Positions 28,986 through 37,127 of a DNA stretch of 64,000 nucleotides are shown one piece after another. The notes beneath the pieces are model-generated. The model did not search any database. It was not told the DNA's origin and worked only from the letters and a program-made list of their open reading frames with translations. This stretch comes from Comamonas koreensis (lineage in GTDB: Bacteria > Pseudomonadota > Gammaproteobacteria > Burkholderiales > Burkholderiaceae_C): contig NZ_CP043575.1 in assembly GCF_014076495.1 (NCBI RefSeq), positions 930,001 to 994,000 on the forward strand, given 5' to 3'. The translations under genes were made by a program, and so were the position numbers. Numbering within the stretch: position 1 is the first letter of the stretch; each line of letters opens with the position of its first letter.

Positions 28986-29615
28986 ATGCAGCCGCTTGTG
29001 AATGCGACCGTGTATATCGTCGATGATGATGCCGAGGTGCGCGATGCCCTGGCCTGGATGCTGCGCTCGCGCCGCTTGCTCAGCGAGAGTTTTGCCTCGG
29101 CCGAGGCCTTTGAGGCCATGCTGCGCAGCCGCCCGCCCCAGGTGGACCCGGCCTGTGCGCTCCTGGATGTGCGCATGCCCGGCATGAGTGGCCTGGCGCT
29201 GTTTGACCGCTTGGTCGAGATGGATGTGATTGCCGCCTTGCCAGTGATTTTTTTGACCGGCCACGCCGATGTACCCACGGCGGTGGCCACCGTCAAGCGC
29301 GGTGCCTTTGATTTTTGCGAAAAGCCGTTTTCCGACAACGTGCTGGTCGACCGTATCGAGCATGCGCTGCAGGCATCGAGCGACTATCTGGAGACGCTGC
29401 GCTCGCAGCAAGGCGTGCGCGAGCGCGTGGCCGAGCTGACGGACCGCGAGCAGGCCGTCATGCGCCTGGTGATCGATGGCCTGCCCAACAAGCTGATTGC
29501 CGATGAGCTGACCATCAGCGTGCGCACGGTCGAAGTGCACCGGGCCCGGGTGTTTGACAAGATGCAGGTCAAATCAGCGGTGGAGCTGGCCAACCTGCTG
29601 CGCGATCTTTCCTGA
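28986..29615 (+). CDS. FixJ-type response regulator
   Basis: 209 residues: receiver domain with acidic pocket DDD (13-15), phospho-acceptor Asp61 (LLDVRMPG), Thr91 and Lys113; then a LuxR/FixJ helix-turn-helix (LTDREQAVMRLVIDGLPNKLIADELTISVRTVEVHR). It is the partner of the kinase immediately upstream, as a two-component pair. ATG 28986 starts the conserved N-terminus; longer readings lie inside the kinase gene. Target genes cannot be seen; C4-dicarboxylate (DctSR-like) control is one possibility by resemblance only. Confidence 0.95.
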   Translation: MQPLVNATVYIVDDDAEVRDALAWMLRSRRLLSESFASAEAFEAMLRSRPPQVDPACALLDVRMPGMSGLALFDRLVEMDVIAALPVIFLTGHADVPTAVATVKRGAFDFCEKPFSDNVLVDRIEHALQASSDYLETLRSQQGVRERVAELTDREQAVMRLVIDGLPNKLIADELTISVRTVEVHRARVFDKMQVKSAVELANLLRDLS

Positions 29616-29638
29616 GTCTGCCGTTAGCGCGGGCCCAC

Positions 29639-29674
29639 AAAAAAGGGCGCCAGTCCTTGAACTGATGCCCTTTG
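29639..29674 (-). terminator. Terminator between the response regulator and the OmpA lipoprotein genes
   Basis: On the minus strand AAAGGGC pairs with GCCCTTT around an inner CAGT/ACTG stem, followed by TTT; the plus strand also ends in TTTG. It serves the convergent ends of both genes. Confidence 0.75.
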
Positions 29675-29695
29675 TGTATTCCGCACAGGCAGGTG

Positions 29696-30346
29696 TTAAC
29701 GGCCTGGCTGCACTTCACCGACATAAATCTCGACGCGGCGGTTGTGCGCGCGGCCAGCCGGGGTGTCATTGCTGGCCACGGGCTGGCGCGAGCCCATGCC
29801 CTGCACCTGGATGCGCGCGCCGTTCACGCCGCGCTGCGTCAGGTAGTTGCGGGCGCTCTCGGCACGGGCGAGCGACAGCGGGTCGTTGATGCCGTCGTTG
29901 CCGGTGCTGTCGGTGTGGCCGATGATGCGTACCTGGGCATTGGGGTTGTTGCGCAGGCCTTCGGCAAAGCGGTCCAGGATGGGGGCGAAGTTGCCCTGGA
30001 TGTCCGAGCGGTTGGTCTGGAACGAGATGTCGCTGGGGATATCGAGCTTGAGCTGGTTGTCCGGCGTCTGCGTCACCACCACGCCGGTGCCCTGGGTGGC
30101 CTGCTCCATCTCCTGCTTTTGCTTTTGCATGTGCTGCGACCAGATATAGGTGCCCAGCGCGCCGATACCCGCGCCGATCACCGCGCCCGAGCCTGCATGG
30201 CCGCCAGCGATCGCACCCACGGCAGCGCCGCCCAGTGCGCCCACGCCGGCGCCGGTGGCGGTTTGGCGTTGGGTGTCAGACATGTTGGCGCAACCGCTCA
30301 GGATGGCCAGACTGGCAACGGCAGAGACTAGAATTTGTTTACGCAT
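29696..30346 (-). CDS. OmpA family outer-membrane lipoprotein
   Basis: 216 residues. Signal peptide with lipobox LSGC, lipidated Cys19. A glycine-zipper segment follows (GAGVGALGGAAVGAIAGGHAG and onwards, about 32-65), then a short coiled region rich in Gln/Lys, and an OmpA C-terminal peptidoglycan-binding domain with IIGHTDSTGNDGINDPLSLARAES and NRRVEIYV. It would tether the outer membrane to the cell wall (YiaD/Pal-like). AGGAG lies about 8 nt before ATG 30346. Confidence 0.93.
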   Translation of the reverse strand: MRKQILVSAVASLAILSGCANMSDTQRQTATGAGVGALGGAAVGAIAGGHAGSGAVIGAGIGALGTYIWSQHMQKQKQEMEQATQGTGVVVTQTPDNQLKLDIPSDISFQTNRSDIQGNFAPILDRFAEGLRNNPNAQVRIIGHTDSTGNDGINDPLSLARAESARNYLTQRGVNGARIQVQGMGSRQPVASNDTPAGRAHNRRVEIYVGEVQPGR

Positions 30347-30497
30347 GCTTGAACTCCTCTGATGCAAGGGCCGATCCGGAAATGGAGCAGGCCGTGGATG
30401 CAAATTGTGGGCAGTAGAACTGCCAAATGCCAGAGACAAAGTTCAAAAATGGTAAAAATGACGGCAATGAGCGGCCATGTCCTACGATTTGCGCAAG

Positions 30498-30626
30498 CTA
30501 GTCGCGAGGAGGCTGCTCATCTTTGCTTACGATTTCCCCTTTTTTGCGACCGGCAAACATCGTCCACCAGACGATCGCCACCAGTATGACCAACGCCAAT
30601 AGCGCTTCCAGCAATATCAGTCCCAT
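30498..30626 (-). CDS. Small single-helix membrane protein (42 residues)
   Basis: A 42-residue reading frame beginning MGLILLEALLALVILVAIVWW, one membrane helix, followed by a charged tail (AGRKKGEIVSKDEQPPRD). It has a good AAGGAG ribosome site about 9 nt before ATG 30626. No family is recognised. It may be cotranscribed with the OmpA lipoprotein gene 150 bp downstream. Its first 41 bp overlap, head to head, the proposed N-terminal codons of mltA. Confidence 0.55.
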   Translation of the reverse strand: MGLILLEALLALVILVAIVWWTMFAGRKKGEIVSKDEQPPRD

Positions 30627-31800
30627 CGGTACCCGCTCCTTACGTACGCTGTCGATGGCTGCGATTGTAGGAATTCTGGCCGCCTGCTCCAGCCAAGTCC
30701 CTTTGGACCAGCCGTCTTCGCCGACCACCCGCCCGCCGGTATCGGGCAGCATCGAGGTGCTGCCACCCGATGCCAATGAGCCGCTGCCCCCGGCGATCCA
30801 GCAGGCCAAGAGCCGCTGGGTGCCGGTGCACTGGTCGTCGGTGCCCGGCCTGGAGCAGGACAACCTGGCCGATGCCTGGAACGCCTGGATCAAAAGCTGC
30901 AGCCGCCCGCCCGCGCCGTTTGCGCAGTTTTGCTCCGAGGTGCGGCGCATGAGCCTGGCCTCGACCGAAGAGCAGCGCGCCTGGATGGTGTCGCGCTTTC
31001 AGCCCTACCGCGTCGAATCGCTCGATGGCAACCCCGATGGCATGCTGACAAGCTATTTCGAGCCCATGCTCGATGGCACGCGCCAGCCGGGCAATGGCTA
31101 TTCGATCCCGCTGTACCGGTCGCCAGCCACGCTGGGTACGCGCAAGCCCTGGTTCAGCCGCCAGCAGATCGAGACCCTGCCGCAGGTGCAGGCCGAGCTG
31201 CAGGACAAGGTGATTGCCTGGGTCAACGACCCGGTCGATGCGATGGTGCTGCACATCCAGGGCTCGGGCCGGGTGCGCATCCAGGAGGCCGATGGCTCGG
31301 TGCGCCTGATCCGTGTGGCCTATGCCGCCACCAATGACCATCCCTACAAGAGCATTGGCAAATGGCTGCTCGACCAGGGCCTGGTGCGCGATGCGACCTG
31401 GCCGGGCATCAAGGCCTGGATTGCCGCGAACCCGACCCGCGTCAACGAGCTGCTCTGGAGCAACCCGCGCTATGTGTTCTTCAAGGAAGAGCCGCTGTCG
31501 CCGCTCGATGCCGAGTTTGGCCCCAACGGTGCGCAGGGCGTTCCGCTGACCCCTGGCCGCTCGATTGCGGTGGACCGGGGCAGCATTCCCTACGGCACCC
31601 CTGTGTGGCTGTCGTCCACCGGCCCTACCGTGCAGCTCAACCGCCTGGTGATGGCGCAGGACACGGGCAGTGCCATCCTGGGCGCCGTGCGCGCCGACTA
31701 CTTTGCCGGCTGGGGCCATGAGGCGGGTGATTTCGCCGGCCGGGTCAAGCAGCCGCTGCGCCTGTGGGTGCTGTGGCCCCGGGGCGTGGCCAAGCGCTGA
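30586..31800 (+). CDS. mltA: Membrane-bound lytic murein transglycosylase A
   Basis: 404 residues. Conserved MltA regions: EGYxTSYFEP-like LTSYFEPMLDGTRQPGNGYSIPLYR, VNDPVDAMVLHIQGSGRV and the 3D domain VDRGSIPYGTPVWL with AQDTGSAILGAVRADYFAGWG, which holds the catalytic Asp. The enzyme cleaves glycan strands with formation of 1,6-anhydro ends in the periplasm. It is a lipoprotein: RSLRTLSMAAIVGILAAC supplies positive charges and a lipobox. ATG 30586 is chosen because the next one (30655) would give a signal without positive charges; there is no clear ribosome site, so the start is uncertain. Confidence 0.92.
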   Translation: MTNANSASSNISPIGTRSLRTLSMAAIVGILAACSSQVPLDQPSSPTTRPPVSGSIEVLPPDANEPLPPAIQQAKSRWVPVHWSSVPGLEQDNLADAWNAWIKSCSRPPAPFAQFCSEVRRMSLASTEEQRAWMVSRFQPYRVESLDGNPDGMLTSYFEPMLDGTRQPGNGYSIPLYRSPATLGTRKPWFSRQQIETLPQVQAELQDKVIAWVNDPVDAMVLHIQGSGRVRIQEADGSVRLIRVAYAATNDHPYKSIGKWLLDQGLVRDATWPGIKAWIAANPTRVNELLWSNPRYVFFKEEPLSPLDAEFGPNGAQGVPLTPGRSIAVDRGSIPYGTPVWLSSTGPTVQLNRLVMAQDTGSAILGAVRADYFAGWGHEAGDFAGRVKQPLRLWVLWPRGVAKR

Positions 31801-31820
31801 GGCGCAGGGTTGGAGCCACC

Positions 31821-31846
31821 AAGGCCAGCTGCGAGGCTGGCCTTTT
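31821..31846. terminator. Bidirectional terminator between mltA and the Lrp-type regulator
   Basis: AAGGCCAGC (31821-31829) pairs with GCTGGCCTT (31836-31844), followed by TT and preceded by a less marked A run on the other strand. It lies 20 bp after the mltA stop and 30 bp beyond the regulator stop. Confidence 0.8.
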
Positions 31847-31875
31847 GCATGGCGCTGTTGCGGTGCCCGCTGCGG

Positions 31876-32373
31876 TCAACGCGAAGGCGCGCCCTTGGGG
31901 TTGGCCGTCATCGGCAGCGGCAAGGCGCTGCTGGATTTGACCTCGCCGAGCGAAAAGGTGGTGTGCACATCTTTCACATTGGGCAGGTGCAGCAGCACAT
32001 TGCGGATAAAGCTGGAAAAACTCTCCAGGTCCTTGGCGACCACCTGCAGCTCAAACGTACCCGCGCCACTGATGTAGTGGCACGACGTGACCTCGGGCAG
32101 CAGGCGGATCGATTCCTCCATGCGCAAGGTGATATCGGCGGTGTTCTGCGCGGCATCGACGCGCACAAAGGCCAGCACGCCCAGGCCGAGCTTGTGGCGG
32201 TCCAAGGTCGCGTGGTAGCCGGTGATGTAGCCGGCCTCTTCGAGCGCACGCACCCGGCGCCAGCAGGGCGCGGCCGACAGGCCCACGCGCTGGGCCAGTT
32301 CGGCATTCGTCAAACGGGCGTTTTTTTGCAGCTCGTAGAGGATGGCCCAGTCGAATTTGTCAATTTGGTTCAT
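31876..32373 (-). CDS. Lrp/AsnC family transcriptional regulator
   Basis: 165 residues: an N-terminal winged helix (KFDWAILYELQKNARLTNAELAQRVGLSAAPCWRRVRALEEAG) and a C-terminal RAM ligand-binding domain (ILRMEESIRLLPEVTSCHYISGAGTFELQVVAKDLESF). Divergent from the indolepyruvate ferredoxin oxidoreductase gene, it is very likely that gene's regulator, perhaps sensing an aromatic or branched-chain amino acid. Palindromes in the shared region are listed separately. Confidence 0.93.
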   Translation of the reverse strand: MNQIDKFDWAILYELQKNARLTNAELAQRVGLSAAPCWRRVRALEEAGYITGYHATLDRHKLGLGVLAFVRVDAAQNTADITLRMEESIRLLPEVTSCHYISGAGTFELQVVAKDLESFSSFIRNVLLHLPNVKDVHTTFSLGEVKSSSALPLPMTANPKGAPSR

Positions 32374-32429
32374 TTATTGCCATTATTGAGCAAGATTCTT
32401 TCAAATACTAGGTAAACCCCGGCAAGGAA

Positions 32430-32446
32430 AAGAATACTTTATTCTT
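32430..32446. promoter_or_regulatory. Perfect palindrome AAGAATA-CTT-TATTCTT, possible Lrp-type operator
   Basis: A perfect 7-3-7 inverted repeat halfway between the divergent regulator and oxidoreductase genes, with a related AAGA-T-TCTT at 32392-32400, about 45 bp away. Lrp/AsnC proteins bind short AT-rich palindromes, so these are probable operators of the adjacent regulator. Confidence 0.5.
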
Positions 32447-32609
32447 GCTGCCCGTCATACACTGCAGCGATGAAGGGCCTGGTGTTTTGCCGTGCCCGCT
32501 GGCCCCCGGATGCATTGCTGGTATCTGCGGGTGCCAGATTCTTATAACGCCCCACAATCCCGGACCTGCCACAAGCGGCCACCGGGTGCTCTCCCCAGGA
32601 GACAAGACG

Positions 32610-32765
32610 ATGAATGCCTCACTCCCCGAGTCCGTCCGCAAAGCGCTGGAGACGGTCACGCTTGATGACAACCTGCAGTGCAGGTTGCAACACAAATATG
32701 CAGCGGGCGGCGCAGCCGCACGTGGCGTATTTGGCGTCGAGCCTGCTTGCCAAGGAGGTGTGTGA
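32610..32765 (+). CDS. Leader ORF repeating the first 20 codons of the downstream oxidoreductase
   Basis: A 51-codon frame with its own ribosome site (AGGAGA, 32597-32602) and ATG at 32610. Its first 20 residues (MNASLPESVRKALETVTLDD) are identical to those of the oxidoreductase starting at 32765, although nine of the 20 codons differ, every time synonymously. It then diverges into an unrelated tail containing a palindrome (32669-32687) and ends in TGA overlapping the next ATG as TGATG, giving translational coupling. A transferred fragment of a diverged allele is the simplest alternative to a selected leader peptide. No attenuation-style amino-acid run is seen. Confidence 0.55.
   Translation: MNASLPESVRKALETVTLDDNLQCRLQHKYAAGGAAARGVFGVEPACQGGV
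32669..32687. repeat. Palindrome inside the leader ORF
   Basis: CAACCTGCA-G-TGCAGGTTG, a perfect 9-bp inverted repeat, begins exactly where the similarity between leader and main gene ends. It could be an RNA hairpin, an operator or the scar of the duplication event. Confidence 0.6.
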
Positions 32766-35700
32766 TGAACGCTTCACTGCCCGAGTCCGTTCGCAAGGCG
32801 CTGGAAACCGTCACGCTCGACGACAAATACGCATTGGCCCATGGCCGTGCCTTCATGAGCGGGGTGCAAGCCCTCGTTCGCCTGCCGATGCTGCAGCGCC
32901 AGCGCGATGCCTTGCAGGGCCTCAATACCGCAGGCTTTATCAGCGGCTACCGGGGTTCGCCCCTGGGCGGCTACGACCAGGCGCTGTGGGCGGCCAAAAA
33001 GCACCTCAAGGAAAACCACATCGAGTTCCAGCCCGGCGTCAACGAAGAGCTGGGTGCCACGGCCGTCTGGGGCACGCAGCAGCTCGACCTGTACCCGCAG
33101 AGCAAGAAGTTCGACGGTGTCTTTGGCATCTGGTACGGCAAGGGCCCGGGCGTGGACCGCAGCGTGGACGTGTTCAAGCACGCCAACATGGCCGGCACGG
33201 CCAAGCACGGCGGCGTGATTGCGCTGGCGGGCGATGACCACATCAGCAAATCCTCGACGGCGGCGCACCAGAGCGACCACATCTTCAAGGCGGTGGGCTC
33301 GCCGGTGTTCTTTCCCTCCAGCGTGCAGGACATCCTGGACATGGGCCTGCACGCGTTTGCGCTGAGCCGTTTCTCCGGCGTCTGGTCGGGCATGAAGACG
33401 ATCCAGGAGATCGTGGAGTCGTCGGCCAGCGTCTCGGTGGACCCGGACCGCGTCAACATCATCACCCCCGATGACTTTGTGATGCCGCCCGGCGGCCTGC
33501 ACATCCGCTGGCCCGATGCGCCGCTGGAGCAGGAAGCGCGCCTGATGGACTACAAGTGGTATGCGGCGCTGGCCTATATCCGCGCCAACAAGCTCAACTA
33601 CAACGTCATCTCCACCCCCAACGATCGCTTTGGCATCATCGCCAGCGGCAAGGCCTTCAATGACACGCGCCAGGCGCTGATCGACCTGGGTCTCGACGAC
33701 GACACCTGCCGCCAGCTGGGCATCCGCCTGCACAAGGTCAACGTGGTCTGGCCGCTCGAGGCCTCGATCACACGCGACTTTGCGATGGGCCTGCAGGAGA
33801 TTTTGGTGGTCGAGGAAAAGCGCCAGATGATCGAGTACCAGCTCAAGGAAGAGCTGTACAACTGGCGCTCGGATGTGCGCCCCCACGTGCTGGGCAAGTT
33901 TGATGAGACCGATGGCGACCACTCGGGCGGCGAGTGGTCGGTGCCCAACCCCAGCGAGCACTGGCTGCTGCGCCCCAAGGCCGACCTGACCCCGGCGCTG
34001 ATTGCGCAGGCGCTGGCCAAGCGCCTGAAAAAGCTGGGCGTGCCCGATGACATCGTGCGCCGCATGGATGCGCGGCTGCAGGTGATTGCCGCGCGCGAGC
34101 AGGGCCTGAAGGACAGCGGGCAAGAGTCGGTCGACCGCCTGCCCTGGTTTTGCAGCGGCTGCCCGCACAACACCAGCACCCGCGTGCCCGAAGGCAGCCG
34201 CGCCGTAGCCGGCATTGGCTGCCATTACATGGTCAACTGGATGCCCGACCGCAACACCAGCACCTTCACGCAGATGGGCGGCGAAGGTGTGACCTGGGTC
34301 GGCCAGGCGCCGTTCACCACCGACCAGCATATCTTCTCGAACCTGGGTGACGGCACCTACTTCCACAGCGGACTGCTGGCCATCCGCCAGAGCATTGCCT
34401 CGGGTGTGAACATCACCTACAAGGTGCTCTACAACGATGCCGTGGCGATGACCGGTGGCCAGCGCGTGGGCGAACGGCCCGAGGGCCACTCGGTGCTGCA
34501 GATCATGACCAGCCTGTTGTCCGAAGGGGTCAAGAAGCTGGTCATCGTGACCGACGAGCCGGAAAAATACCAAGGCGTGCAGCTGGGTGCTGGCGTGACC
34601 GTGCACCACCGCGACGAGCTCGACCGCATCCAGCGCGAGTTCCGCGAGCTCAAGGGCACGACGGCCATCATCTATGACCAGACCTGCGCAACCGAAAAGC
34701 GCCGCCGCCGCAAACGCGGCACGCTGGCCACGCCGGCCAAGACCGTCATCATCAACGAGGCGGTGTGTGAGGGCTGCGGTGACTGCTCGGTGCAGTCCAA
34801 CTGCCTGTCGGTCGAACCGGTCGAGACCGATTTTGGCCGCAAGCGCAAGATTAACCAAAGCACCTGCAACAAGGATTTCTCCTGCGTCAAAGGCTTTTGC
34901 CCGAGCTTTGTCACCATCGAAGGCGGCCAGCTCAAAAAAGCCAAGAAGGAGAAAAAGGGCGATATGGCCAAGCTGCCCGCCTTGCCCGATCCGGTGCTGC
35001 CTGTGGCCACGCAGGCCTGGGGCATTGTGGTGGCCGGTGTCGGCGGCACCGGCGTGATCACGATCGGCTCGCTGCTGGGCATGGCTGCGCACCTGGAAGG
35101 CAAGGGCGTGGTCACGCAGGATGCGGCAGGTCTGGCGCAAAAGGGCGGCTCGACCTGGAGCCATATCCAGATCGCCAATTCACCCGATGCCATCTACACC
35201 ACCAAGGTGGACACGGCCAAGGCCGACCTCATCATTGGCTGCGACCCCATTGTCGCGGCCAACAAGACCACCTTGGCGGCTATGCAGCAGGGCCGCACCT
35301 TTGTGGCGCTCAACACCCATGGCGCGCCCACGGCAGCCTTTGTGCACAACCCCAACTGGCAGTTCCCCGAGGCCGGTTGCGAATCGGCGATCCTGGCCGC
35401 AGTCGGCCAAGAGGGTGTGGGCATGTTCGATGCCGAGCACATTGCCACCCAGGCGCTGGGCGACAGCATCTACACCAACCCACTGATCCTGGGTTACGCC
35501 TGGCAAAAGGGCCGGGTGCCGCTGTCCCATGCGGCACTGATGCGGGCGATGGAACTGAACGGTGTGCAGGTGGACAACAACAAGGCCGCGTTTGAGTGGG
35601 GCCGCCAATGCGCCGCCAACCTGACCCAGGTGCAGGCCATGTTTGCCGCCCAGCAGGTCATCCAGCTGGTGAAAAAGCCCTCCTTGCAAGAGCTGGTGGC

Positions 35701-36361
35701 CAAGCGCGTGGCCTTCCTCACCGACTACCAGGACAGCGCCTACGCGGCCGACTACCAGGCCTTTGTGAACCAGGTGCATGCGGCCGAGGCGACATTGGGC
35801 AGCAGCACGCGCCTGTCGCAGGCGGTGGCGCGCTATCTGTTCAAACTGATGGCCTACAAGGACGAGTACGAGGTGGCGCGTCTGCACACCACGGCTGAGT
35901 TCAGCGAGAAGATTGCCAGCATGTTCGAGGGTGATTACAAGATCGTGCACCACCTGGCGCCGCCCACCACGGCCAAGCGCAACGACAAGGGCGAGCTGGT
36001 CAAGAAGGCCTATGGCGGCTGGATGCGCAAGGCTTTTGGCGTGCTGGCAGGGCTCAAGGGCCTGCGCGGTGGCGCACTCGACATCTTTGGCCGCACCGAA
36101 GAGCGCCGCACCGAGCGCGCGCTGATCCAGGAGTACCGTGCCTGCATCGAGGAGCTGCTGCAGGGACTGAGCGCCGAGCGCCTGGCGCTGGCCGTCGAGA
36201 TCGCCAGCATTCCTGAAGACATCCGTGGTTATGGCCATGTCAAGGAACGCCACCTGGCTGCGGCCCGTGCCAAATGGCAGCAGCTGATGGCGCGCTGGCG
36301 TGCCCCAGCGGATGCTGGCAATGCGCCGGTGGCCGCCAAGCCAGAACCGGCTCGGGTGTAA
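32765..36361 (+). CDS. Indolepyruvate ferredoxin oxidoreductase, fused alpha-ferredoxin-gamma form
   Basis: 1198 residues, the usual length of the fused enzyme. In order: a thiamine diphosphate/pyrimidine region (ALNTAGFISGYRGSPLGGYD; VNEELGATAVWG), a TPP-binding region (GCHYMVNWMPDR...GGEGVTWVGQAPF), a ferredoxin insert with CEGCGDCSVQSNC and a second cysteine set near CNKDFSCVKGFCPSF (about 668-720), and a gamma-type domain with GVGGTGVITIGSLLGMAAHLEGKG (about 757-780). It oxidatively decarboxylates aryl- or branched-chain 2-oxo acids from amino acid breakdown to acyl-CoA, reducing ferredoxin. ATG 32765 has AAGGAGG 6 nt upstream. The preceding leader ORF and divergent Lrp-type gene indicate amino-acid control. 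Confidence 0.93.
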   Translation: MNASLPESVRKALETVTLDDKYALAHGRAFMSGVQALVRLPMLQRQRDALQGLNTAGFISGYRGSPLGGYDQALWAAKKHLKENHIEFQPGVNEELGATAVWGTQQLDLYPQSKKFDGVFGIWYGKGPGVDRSVDVFKHANMAGTAKHGGVIALAGDDHISKSSTAAHQSDHIFKAVGSPVFFPSSVQDILDMGLHAFALSRFSGVWSGMKTIQEIVESSASVSVDPDRVNIITPDDFVMPPGGLHIRWPDAPLEQEARLMDYKWYAALAYIRANKLNYNVISTPNDRFGIIASGKAFNDTRQALIDLGLDDDTCRQLGIRLHKVNVVWPLEASITRDFAMGLQEILVVEEKRQMIEYQLKEELYNWRSDVRPHVLGKFDETDGDHSGGEWSVPNPSEHWLLRPKADLTPALIAQALAKRLKKLGVPDDIVRRMDARLQVIAAREQGLKDSGQESVDRLPWFCSGCPHNTSTRVPEGSRAVAGIGCHYMVNWMPDRNTSTFTQMGGEGVTWVGQAPFTTDQHIFSNLGDGTYFHSGLLAIRQSIASGVNITYKVLYNDAVAMTGGQRVGERPEGHSVLQIMTSLLSEGVKKLVIVTDEPEKYQGVQLGAGVTVHHRDELDRIQREFRELKGTTAIIYDQTCATEKRRRRKRGTLATPAKTVIINEAVCEGCGDCSVQSNCLSVEPVETDFGRKRKINQSTCNKDFSCVKGFCPSFVTIEGGQLKKAKKEKKGDMAKLPALPDPVLPVATQAWGIVVAGVGGTGVITIGSLLGMAAHLEGKGVVTQDAAGLAQKGGSTWSHIQIANSPDAIYTTKVDTAKADLIIGCDPIVAANKTTLAAMQQGRTFVALNTHGAPTAAFVHNPNWQFPEAGCESAILAAVGQEGVGMFDAEHIATQALGDSIYTNPLILGYAWQKGRVPLSHAALMRAMELNGVQVDNNKAAFEWGRQCAANLTQVQAMFAAQQVIQLVKKPSLQELVAKRVAFLTDYQDSAYAADYQAFVNQVHAAEATLGSSTRLSQAVARYLFKLMAYKDEYEVARLHTTAEFSEKIASMFEGDYKIVHHLAPPTTAKRNDKGELVKKAYGGWMRKAFGVLAGLKGLRGGALDIFGRTEERRTERALIQEYRACIEELLQGLSAERLALAVEIASIPEDIRGYGHVKERHLAAARAKWQQLMARWRAPADAGNAPVAAKPEPARV

Positions 36362-36724
36362 AGCTATTGGCCATCAGCCTCTGCATGCCATGCCGACCAA
36401 GCCGCCAGGACTCCGTGCCTGGCGGCTTTTTTGTCAGCCTGCCGGGATGGGTAGCGTGACAAATTTGTCATATCGGGCGGAGCTCCCACAGGGTGGGCCA
36501 GGCATTTGGGCGCTTAAATACCATCGGATCTGCTGTGTTAACCATAGTGACTTCTACCAATGCGCTGGCATGAAAGCTGCTTAATTCCATGAAAACAACC
36601 GGAAAAACCAGAGGCATCCAAGGTATTGCCTGGGTGTTCGCAGAGGGGCACGCATACAATGCTTCTCTTTGGGCCTTGGTTTTGGTCATCCAGGCAAGGC
36701 CTGCATCCACGTTGGGAGCTTCAT
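36362..36724. other. Intergenic region before yajC
   Basis: Apart from the terminator at its left end, about 290 bp with no recognised gene. It must carry the promoter and a 5' leader for the yajC-secD-secF operon. Short frames within it have no family or ribosome site. Confidence 0.5.
36401..36432 (+). terminator. Rho-independent terminator of the oxidoreductase gene
   Basis: GCCGCCAGG (36401-36409) pairs with CCTGGCGGC (36418-36426), followed by six T. Confidence 0.9.
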
Positions 36725-37057
36725 TTGTTTATCTCTTCTGCTTTTGCCCAGACCGCACCGGCTGCTGCTGCCTCCGGCGGCATGACCTCCACCCTCACCA
36801 GCATGCTGCCTTTGGTGCTGATGTTTGTGGTGCTGTATTTCCTGATGATCCGTCCTCAGATGAAGCGCCAAAAGGAAGCCCGTGCGATGATCGACGCGCT
36901 GGTCAAGGGCGACGAAGTGGCGACCAACGGTGGCCTGGTGGGCCGCGTGGTGGGCCTGGACGAACAGTTCCTGCAAGTAGAGTTGGCCCAGGGCGTCGTC
37001 GTGCAACTGCAGCGTGGTGCTGTGGTGCAGGTGCTGCCCAAGGGTACGCTGAAGTAA
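36725..37057 (+). CDS. yajC: Preprotein translocase subunit YajC
   Basis: 110 residues from a TTG start at 36725, exactly the E. coli length. GGGAG (36714-36718) lies 6 nt upstream; longer readings prepend an unlikely Trp-rich tail. One membrane helix (MLPLVLMFVVLYFLMIRPQMKRQKE) and a small cytoplasmic domain (KGDEVATNGGLVGRVVGLDE) are diagnostic. It joins SecDF in supporting the Sec translocon. First gene of yajC-secD-secF. Confidence 0.95.
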   Translation: MFISSAFAQTAPAAAASGGMTSTLTSMLPLVLMFVVLYFLMIRPQMKRQKEARAMIDALVKGDEVATNGGLVGRVVGLDEQFLQVELAQGVVVQLQRGAVVQVLPKGTLK

Positions 37058-37078
37058 TCCACTGTTGAAACAGCAATT

Positions 37079-37106
37079 GGCGCAGCATGGCTGCGCCTTC
37101 TATTTT
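37079..37106 (+). terminator. Hairpin between yajC and secD
   Basis: GGCGCAGC (37079-37086), ATG loop, GCTGCGCC (37090-37097), then TTCTATTTT. The T run is interrupted, so it may only lower read-through into secD or protect the yajC mRNA. Confidence 0.5.
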
Positions 37107-37127
37107 GCGTAAGGTAAGAGCGCGATC

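Noticed and set aside
32610..32765. Classical transcription attenuator peptide
   Set aside because: The leader has no run of aromatic or branched-chain codons and no terminator hairpin with T run before the main start.
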